Source of the DNA: Desulfovibrio sp.
GTDB lineage: Bacteria; Desulfobacterota; Desulfovibrionia; Desulfovibrionales; Desulfovibrionaceae
Length of the DNA stretch: 64,000 bases
Direction of reading: 5' to 3'
Assembly: GCF_019422935.1 (NCBI RefSeq)
Contig: NZ_JAHZCJ010000002.1
Span: 124,001 to 188,000, forward strand
Below, piece after piece: positions 59,313-64,000 of this stretch. The notes below the pieces were generated by a model that searched no databases, was not told the origin of the DNA, and saw only the letters and a list, made by a program, of their open reading frames with translations. The position numbers and the translations under genes were made by a program. Numbering within the stretch: position 1 is the stretch's first letter; the number at the start of each line of letters is the position of its first letter.

Positions 59313-59337
59313 GCGGCCTGCGCAAGCGGGCCGCTTT
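59313..59337 (+). terminator. Probable terminator after hisG
   Basis: GCGGCC (59313-59318) pairs with GGCCGC (59329-59334) with an inner CGC/GCG stem, followed by TTTCTG. It is 41 bases after the hisG stop and moderate in strength. Confidence 0.5.
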
Positions 59338-59411
59338 CTGCCCGCGCGGCGGGCATTAATTGTTTCCCCGCCCCGCGCCGCCGCGCCACGGGCACGCAAC
59401 CAGGAGCGCCC

Positions 59412-60185
59412 ATGTCCTCTGATGCCAGCCGTGAACTTCTCGACAGCCTGCCCGAACTGAAACCTGACGAAACATTCTGTTTTGACTGCAACCCCGATGT
59501 TCCCTGTTTCAACCGTTGCTGCGCTGAGCTGACCCTGCCCCTCACCCCGTATGACGTGCTGCGCCTGCGCCGCAATCTGGGCATTGGCAGCGAAGAATTT
59601 CTTGGCACCTTCACCACCATGCGTTCCTTTCCCGACACGGGCTTTCCCCTGCCCATGCTGCGCATGCTCGACGGGCCGGACGAACCGTGCCCCTTTGTGA
59701 CCCCTGCGGGCTGCTCCGTGTACGAAGACAGGCCCGGGGCGTGCCGCTACTACCCCCTGGGGCGCGGCACAAAAATGGCGGCGGATGGCGTTTCAGAACG
59801 CTTTTTTGTGGTGCGCGAGCCGCACTGCCTTGGCTTTGACAAAGGCACCGTGCGCACCCCCCATCAGTGGCTGGAAAATGAAGAGCTGAAGCCCTTCAAC
59901 ACTTCCAACGACCGCTATATGCGCCTCATGGCCATGGTACGGGCAACGGGTCAACCACTTGAACCCCGACTGGTAACTATGATAGTGTTGTGTCTGTTTC
60001 AGATCGACAAGTTCCGTGAGCTTATCACAAATATGCGTATATTCTCGCATGTGGACATAAGCGACCAGCGCAAGGCCGCCATCATGGAAGACAGCCAGCA
60101 GGGCGATGAAGCCGCGCTTGATTTCGGGCTGGACTGGATGGAACTTGTCATCTTTGGCCAGAGCCAGGGCCTGACCAGAAAATAG
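59412..60185 (+). CDS. YkgJ-family cysteine-cluster protein
   Basis: The 257-residue protein has the CxxC-type cluster of YkgJ: C23 and C26, then C32, C36 and C37 (FDCNPDVPCFNRCC), and later CSVYEDRPGACRYYPLG. These cysteines probably bind zinc or an Fe-S cluster. The C-terminal half is helical and not recognised. Members of the family are widespread, but a biochemical role is not established. A strong terminator follows. Confidence 0.85.
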   Translation: MSSDASRELLDSLPELKPDETFCFDCNPDVPCFNRCCAELTLPLTPYDVLRLRRNLGIGSEEFLGTFTTMRSFPDTGFPLPMLRMLDGPDEPCPFVTPAGCSVYEDRPGACRYYPLGRGTKMAADGVSERFFVVREPHCLGFDKGTVRTPHQWLENEELKPFNTSNDRYMRLMAMVRATGQPLEPRLVTMIVLCLFQIDKFRELITNMRIFSHVDISDQRKAAIMEDSQQGDEAALDFGLDWMELVIFGQSQGLTRK

Positions 60186-60211
60186 ATTGTTTTGAATTTC
60201 ACAATCATGGC

Positions 60212-60252
60212 GAAAAAGCGCCCCCCACAGCAATGCGAGGGAGCGCTTTTTC
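60212..60252 (+). terminator. Terminator after the YkgJ-type gene
   Basis: GAAAAAGCGC (60212-60221) pairs perfectly with GCGCTTTTTC (60243-60252), with a 21-base loop. It lies 27 bases after the stop and is followed by TCATATC. Confidence 0.8.
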
Positions 60253-60565
60253 ATATCTTGCCGAGGTTATTGAGCATTCCAGCATAGCGAAAAACTGGCG
60301 AATACCGGGACTATTTCTAGGAAGATTGCAGACCGAGCAGCCTTGCTCGTGATAAATTTCTTTTACAAATTCCGGCTAATATGTCAGAGTGACTGGGTAC
60401 AGGATATTTTGAGCTGGAGATTGATAAAAAACCAAAGAATTCAAGCATATCTACTGACAGAACCCAGCTGTGTGTGACGCGACGCACGGCATTGCCTTAG
60501 ACGGTTTGTTTGTATTGGGGCCACGACCTCGGCCATTGGCCGGAACAATCGTATTGGAGGAGAGT

Positions 60566-61828
60566 ATGAGTTTTGGCAGACAGGTGTATGAGTTTCTGCT
60601 GAGCAGCTCCCAGGCTTACGCCAAATGGGATTTGGAAGTCTCCACTTCCATTCTCAAAAGCAGGAAAAAGCTGCTCATCTTGTTGGCACTTGCAGTTCCC
60701 ATTCTGGCGGGCTGCCTGGCCGAAGCCTATGAGTATCACGAAATGCTGGGCGGCAAAACCGCCTATGCCCCGGCTTTTTACACCAACACCATCTTTTTGG
60801 CTTCCATCGCCGTGGGCCTTGCAGCCGGTCTGATCACCGGGTGTATCGGTGCTGGCGGCGGCTTCATCATTACCCCCGCCCTTATGGCGGCGGGCGTGAA
60901 AGGTATTTTGGCGGTGGGCACTGACCTGTTCCACATTTTCGCCAAAGCCATCATGGGCACCACGGTGCACAAAAAACTGGGCAACGTTTCCACCAAGCTG
61001 GCCATCGCCTTTCTTGTAGGCTCCGGCGCGGGAACAGTCATTGGCGGCGCGATCAACAAAGGGTTGTACAACGCTGACCCGCTGCTTTCCGAACTGTTCA
61101 TCAGCACCATTTACGCCGTGCTGCTGGGCTTTCTTGGTTTCTATGCCCTGTTTGACTTTTTGAAAAGCTCCCGCGGCGGCGCCGCGGCGAATCAGGACGC
61201 GCACGGCGGCAGCGCCGGTATGACAGGCGTGGCCCTGAAGCTTCAGGCTCTGGCCGTGCCGCCCATGATCACCTTTGACGAAGACCTCATTCCTGGCGGC
61301 CGCCGGATCTCCGGCTGGATCGTTGCCGCGGGCGGCGTTATCGTGGGCATGCTGGCCGCCATCATGGGCGTGGGCGGCGGTTTCGTCACCTTCCCCATGT
61401 TCGTGTACATCTTCGGCGTGTCGTCCATGACCACCGTTGGCACCGACATTCTGCAGATCATCTTTACCGCTGGTTTTGCCTCCATCGGCCAGTACGCCAT
61501 TTACGGCTACGTGTTCTACACGCTGGCTGTGGGCATGCTGCTTGGTTCGCTGCTGGGCATCCAGGTGGGCGCTCTGACCACCAAGGTGGTCAAGGGCATC
61601 CACATTCGCGGTTTTTACGCCATCTCCATCATTGCCGGTTTCATCAACCGTGCGGCCACCCTGCCCAAGAAGCTCGTTGAGCTTGAAGTGCTGAACTGGT
61701 CGCCCAGCGTGGTTGGCATCATTGAAGATGTGGGCAACGTGGTTTTCTGGGTTGTTGTTGCCTTCTTCGGCATCTGGGTGTTCAGCAAGTTCTTCTTCAA
61801 CCTCGGCAAGCTTAGAGGGGAGGCCTGA
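60566..61828 (+). CDS. TauE/SafE-family sulfite/anion exporter
   Basis: The 420-residue protein has about nine transmembrane helices in two related halves. Each half starts with the TSUP glycine motif (GLITGCIGAGGGFIITPALMAAG near residue 95; GMLAAIMGVGGGFVTFPMFVY near 270). The first half is preceded by a separate N-terminal membrane anchor. TSUP proteins move sulfite, sulfonates or other organic sulfur anions; in a sulfate reducer this family is plausible for sulfate/sulfite traffic. The start 60566 has a GGAGGAG site; the 320-base gap before it holds the YkgJ terminator and otherwise no recognised feature. Confidence 0.85.
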   Translation: MSFGRQVYEFLLSSSQAYAKWDLEVSTSILKSRKKLLILLALAVPILAGCLAEAYEYHEMLGGKTAYAPAFYTNTIFLASIAVGLAAGLITGCIGAGGGFIITPALMAAGVKGILAVGTDLFHIFAKAIMGTTVHKKLGNVSTKLAIAFLVGSGAGTVIGGAINKGLYNADPLLSELFISTIYAVLLGFLGFYALFDFLKSSRGGAAANQDAHGGSAGMTGVALKLQALAVPPMITFDEDLIPGGRRISGWIVAAGGVIVGMLAAIMGVGGGFVTFPMFVYIFGVSSMTTVGTDILQIIFTAGFASIGQYAIYGYVFYTLAVGMLLGSLLGIQVGALTTKVVKGIHIRGFYAISIIAGFINRAATLPKKLVELEVLNWSPSVVGIIEDVGNVVFWVVVAFFGIWVFSKFFFNLGKLRGEA

Positions 61829-61830
61829 TC

Positions 61831-62562
61831 ATGCTTATTCATGCCAAAGCCCCTTTCTTCCGGGGCAGCTTGATGCTCATTTCGTTTCTGGTTCTGTTTG
61901 CCGCCCTGCTCATGCCCATCTTGCGTGACGAAAACGGCAAGCACGTTACCGGCCTTGAATACGCCGATAACGTTTTCAACGAGCTCTCCAAGGGTTCGTC
62001 CTACTTTATCCCCGGCGTTCGCGAAAACCTGAAAAAGGTTGACGGAAAGGTAGTGACCGTTACCGTCAAGCTCAAGAAGGCCGCCCTTGCCCCCGTTGCC
62101 GCCATGGCCCTGCAAACTGCAGGCGCCACGGACGTGAGCGCAACTGACGGCAAAGTTACCTTTACCGGCGACCTTGGCAAGATCCTCGCCTCCGCCACTG
62201 ACGATTCCGATGCCCTGTATCACAACGATGCAGACAAGGTTTCGCAGAAATACGGTGGGGAGAATGCCCTTAAAGTGGCCTCCGCATGGTGGTATCTGCT
62301 TTCGCCCAGCATCAAGGAACTGCAGAAGCAGCGCCTGATTGCCGAGTCGCAGGTGGTGGATCATGTGCTGCGCCGTGCCATTGAACCGGGCAACAACTTC
62401 TACAGCGTGACCGCCGCCAAGGTGTCCGAGCACGTTATGTTGATGGTTGGCATGCTGGTTTTCTACGTGCTTTACACCCTGTGGTACGGCTTTGCCATCT
62501 TCGAACTGTTCGAAGGCATTGGCCTTGCCATGACCAAGTCAAAAGTCAAAAAAGAAGGCTAA
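61831..62562 (+). CDS. Membrane-anchored partner protein of the TauE/SafE carrier
   Basis: The 243-residue protein has an N-terminal transmembrane helix (MLISFLVLFAALLMP) and a C-terminal one (VMLMVGMLVFYVLYTLWYGFAIF). A soluble domain of about 150 residues between them (VTVTVKLKKAALAPVAAMALQTAGATDVSATDGKVTF) would be periplasmic. I do not recognise a named family. The gene starts three bases after the TauE-like gene and ends in a hairpin-rich region, so a function together with the carrier is likely. Confidence 0.8.
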   Translation: MLIHAKAPFFRGSLMLISFLVLFAALLMPILRDENGKHVTGLEYADNVFNELSKGSSYFIPGVRENLKKVDGKVVTVTVKLKKAALAPVAAMALQTAGATDVSATDGKVTFTGDLGKILASATDDSDALYHNDADKVSQKYGGENALKVASAWWYLLSPSIKELQKQRLIAESQVVDHVLRRAIEPGNNFYSVTAAKVSEHVMLMVGMLVFYVLYTLWYGFAIFELFEGIGLAMTKSKVKKEG

Positions 62563-62740
62563 GGCATAAATCCGGAGACGCACACATCCCCATAGCTCGC
62601 GTCTGCTAAAAAATGGGGATATGCCGGCTTTGCCTGGTTGGATATTGAAGAAGGCCGTCTTCCAATGGAAGACGGCCTTCTGAGCGTTGATAGCATCAAC
62701 GCGACCAGCAATCTGGAGCAGGTCGCGGCTTGACCGCGCT
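62563..62740 (+). ncRNA. Run of consecutive hairpins after the TauE partner gene
   Basis: The segment folds into several stems. HP1 is ATCCCCAT/ATGGGGAT (62586-62620). HP2 is GAAGGCCGTCTTCC with its complement and a three-base loop (62650-62680). HP3 is GCGTTGAT/ATCAACGC (62684-62702). HP4 is CGACC/GGTCG (62702-62725), and HP5 is CGCGG/CCGCG (62724-62738), which competes with HP4. No gene or T run is present. It may be a structured 3' UTR or a small RNA; this is a structural observation only. Confidence 0.4.
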
Positions 62741-62785
62741 CCCACCAAACACAACATATACAATCTGATACCTTTCACAAAAAGT

Positions 62786-62801
62786 CTGTTACAAGTAACA
62801 G
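62786..62801. promoter_or_regulatory. Palindrome upstream of the PilZ gene
   Basis: CTGTTAC and GTAACAG surround AA, about 50 bases upstream of a promoter-like TTGACA (about 62851) with a TATATT-like -10 region. The gene starts at 62912. It may be an operator. Confidence 0.45.
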
Positions 62802-62850
62802 CTTAGGCACAATCGGACTGTATATTATACAAGTAAATACCACTAACACA

Positions 62851-62878
62851 TTGACATAATAACAATATTGATATATTT
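62851..62878 (+). promoter_or_regulatory. Candidate sigma-70 promoter for the PilZ gene
   Basis: TTGACA is followed after 15-17 bases by AT-rich sequence that includes TATATT, within about 60 bases of the start codon. The surrounding 90 bases are AT-rich. Confidence 0.5.
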
Positions 62879-62911
62879 ACACAGCTTTACCAACTCCTTC
62901 AAGGCTGTCCC

Positions 62912-63781
62912 ATGAATTCAGACGCTTCATTCTGCCTCTGGAACTCAAGCTGCCATGAGGCACTGGCCGATGCACAAAACACCGGGGCCAATGTACACCT
63001 TGAATGCTGCCTTATCTGGTGCGGCGAAACTGCCTGCATATCTGTGGAGGGTTTAGTACGCGAGGTCAACGGCCGGGAGGCCCAGCTTGTTGTGCGTTCC
63101 ATGACCATGCAGGCCCAGAACCACAAGGCGGTGGTAAACCAGGGCAAATTTTACTTCAGCGTCAAGCGGCATATTGCGCAGGATACAACGGCGCGTCTTG
63201 GCGTTTACGGTACCGCGCAAATTCTCGAAACAGCTGTCGGGCCCAGCGGCGAAATGCTGTATTTGAGCCTGCGCTTTTCACGCAATGTGACTGTACGGCA
63301 GTTGCGCAGCAGCAAACGGATACCCTGGCGCACTGAATACAGCCGCATGTCGAGCGTGCTGCTCGCGCCGGAGCGCCCCGATACCACCAACGACTTGCGC
63401 ATCATGCTTGGGGCGTATAGCCAGGTGGCCCCGCCAGCCACCCGCATTCTGGATGTTTCAGAAGGCGGAGCATGCGTCTGCATGCCGGAAGAACTGGCGA
63501 TGCCTTCCTTCACCTCCGACGCAACCTATCTGTTTTTTCTCCAGCCCAGCGTAATGCCTGTTACTGTGCCTCCCTACGTTTTTCTTGCCAAGCGGGCTGG
63601 TTTTGGCAAGGCCCCTGACGCACAGGGCGTTGCCGTGCGCCTGCGCTTTCAGGAAGAACTGGACTGGAGCGCCCACCGTGCCCGGCTGCGCTGGCTCAAC
63701 GTCAAGGGCGGCTCCCCCCGTTTGCGTCAGTGCCTCACCCAATATGCCGATGCGTCAAAGGATCAGCAAGACTCCGCCTAG
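62912..63781 (+). CDS. PilZ-domain c-di-GMP-binding protein
   Basis: The 289-residue protein has an N-terminal beta domain and then a PilZ domain. The R132-x3-R136 motif (RSSKR) is followed about 45 residues later by D181-V-S183-E-G-G186, the two sites that bind c-di-GMP. The layout resembles YcgR-like proteins, with an N-terminal YcgR-type and a C-terminal PilZ domain. In a polarly flagellated bacterium it could slow motility or control the envelope. The start has no strong site (CAAGG); it is the first ATG after the promoter-like region. Confidence 0.85.
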   Translation: MNSDASFCLWNSSCHEALADAQNTGANVHLECCLIWCGETACISVEGLVREVNGREAQLVVRSMTMQAQNHKAVVNQGKFYFSVKRHIAQDTTARLGVYGTAQILETAVGPSGEMLYLSLRFSRNVTVRQLRSSKRIPWRTEYSRMSSVLLAPERPDTTNDLRIMLGAYSQVAPPATRILDVSEGGACVCMPEELAMPSFTSDATYLFFLQPSVMPVTVPPYVFLAKRAGFGKAPDAQGVAVRLRFQEELDWSAHRARLRWLNVKGGSPRLRQCLTQYADASKDQQDSA

Positions 63782-63937
63782 ACGCAAGTACTCGTATCGT
63801 CCCTGCTTTTACCACGGCCCCCCCTGCGGTTCCTCCCAATCCTGGGTTTATGGCCCCAAAATTGCATCCTTTATGGCAGTAGTGCCTCCATGCGGAAAAT
63901 TTGACCCATGCAGGTCATCAACATAAAGGATACCGCC

Positions 63938-64000
63938 ATGAAAATTTCCGGACTCAACCCCACTCCGGCCTTTGCCTTCCCTGCCATGGAAAAAGATGAG
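63938..64000 (+). CDS. Partial gene at the right edge
   Basis: A frame starts at 63938 (MKISGLNPTPAFAFPAMEKDE) with an AAAGGA site seven bases before, and continues past the window. Too little is seen to assign a family. The 156 bases before it hold no gene and no recognised element. Confidence 0.6.
   Translation, partial: MKISGLNPTPAFAFPAMEKDE

Noticed and set aside
1..64000. CRISPR arrays, tRNA or rRNA genes, insertion sequences or prophage genes
   Set aside because: No regularly spaced direct repeats, cloverleaf-like sequence, rRNA or transposase/integrase-like proteins were seen on either strand.

Overview
The window looks like the chromosome of a sulfate-reducing Desulfovibrio, close to the D. 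desulfuricans group. The evidence is DsrC with both C-terminal cysteines, a desulfoferrodoxin whose metal ligands fall at the numbering known for D. desulfuricans, a 45-residue short-loop rubredoxin of the type described for D. desulfuricans ATCC 27774, a flavodiiron rubredoxin:oxygen oxidoreductase, and a Coo-type energy-converting hydrogenase operon. Coding DNA is GC-rich. I found no rRNA, tRNA, insertion sequence, prophage or CRISPR array.

Region by region: 1-6,940 is a leftward flagellar block (flgL partial, flgK, flgN, flgJ-like, flgI, flgM and an unnamed gene). Its promoters fit a flagellar hierarchy: candidate sigma-54 sites before flgI and flgN, and a very good sigma-28 site before the unnamed gene and flgM. 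7,050-11,070 holds a drug-type MFS pump, metF and an exported phosphodiester glycosidase-like protein. 11,140-13,250 is the oxygen-defence cluster (superoxide reductase, rubredoxin, ROO) behind a perfect Fur-type palindrome. 13,400-17,050 carries an exported DJ-1-like protein, a charged secreted protein, larC and a CBS-ACT protein. 17,300-30,340 carries dsrC, PBP1A, adenine deaminase, TrmI, an SMR exporter, an MFS carrier, copA/copZ, a Csd4-like peptidoglycan carboxypeptidase and gpsA.

30,340-39,916 is the centrepiece: a roughly 770-base AT-rich leader followed by cooM-K-L-X-U-H-hypA-cooF. This encodes a six-subunit membrane [NiFe] hydrogenase, a nickel-insertion protein and an electron-transfer ferredoxin with an unusual Ala/Pro/Glu tail of about 150 residues. 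No CO dehydrogenase and no CooA are present in the window. 40,140-46,060 is an accessory redox/transport cluster: a Crp/Fnr regulator, a flavodoxin-like protein, a PNPOx-fold protein, a polyferredoxin membrane protein, an HPP-family membrane protein, AzlCD and a DUF4911-like protein. 46,257-52,740 is a housekeeping envelope/isoprenoid operon (pyrH, frr, uppS, cdsA, dxr, rseP, tsaB). 52,850-64,000 holds an exported nitroreductase-like protein, a PHP phosphatase, ribF, a DEAD-box helicase, hisI-hisG, a YkgJ-type protein, a TauE/SafE carrier with a membrane partner, a PilZ protein and the start of one more gene.

The most interesting items are the Csd4-like carboxypeptidase with its glutamine zinc ligand, the CooF tail and AT-rich coo leader, the Crp/Fnr-linked redox cluster, and several long intergenic hairpins, notably a nested 64-base one before ade and a run of hairpins at 62,586-62,738. 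Promoter and operator calls are by-eye motif matches, not computed scores.
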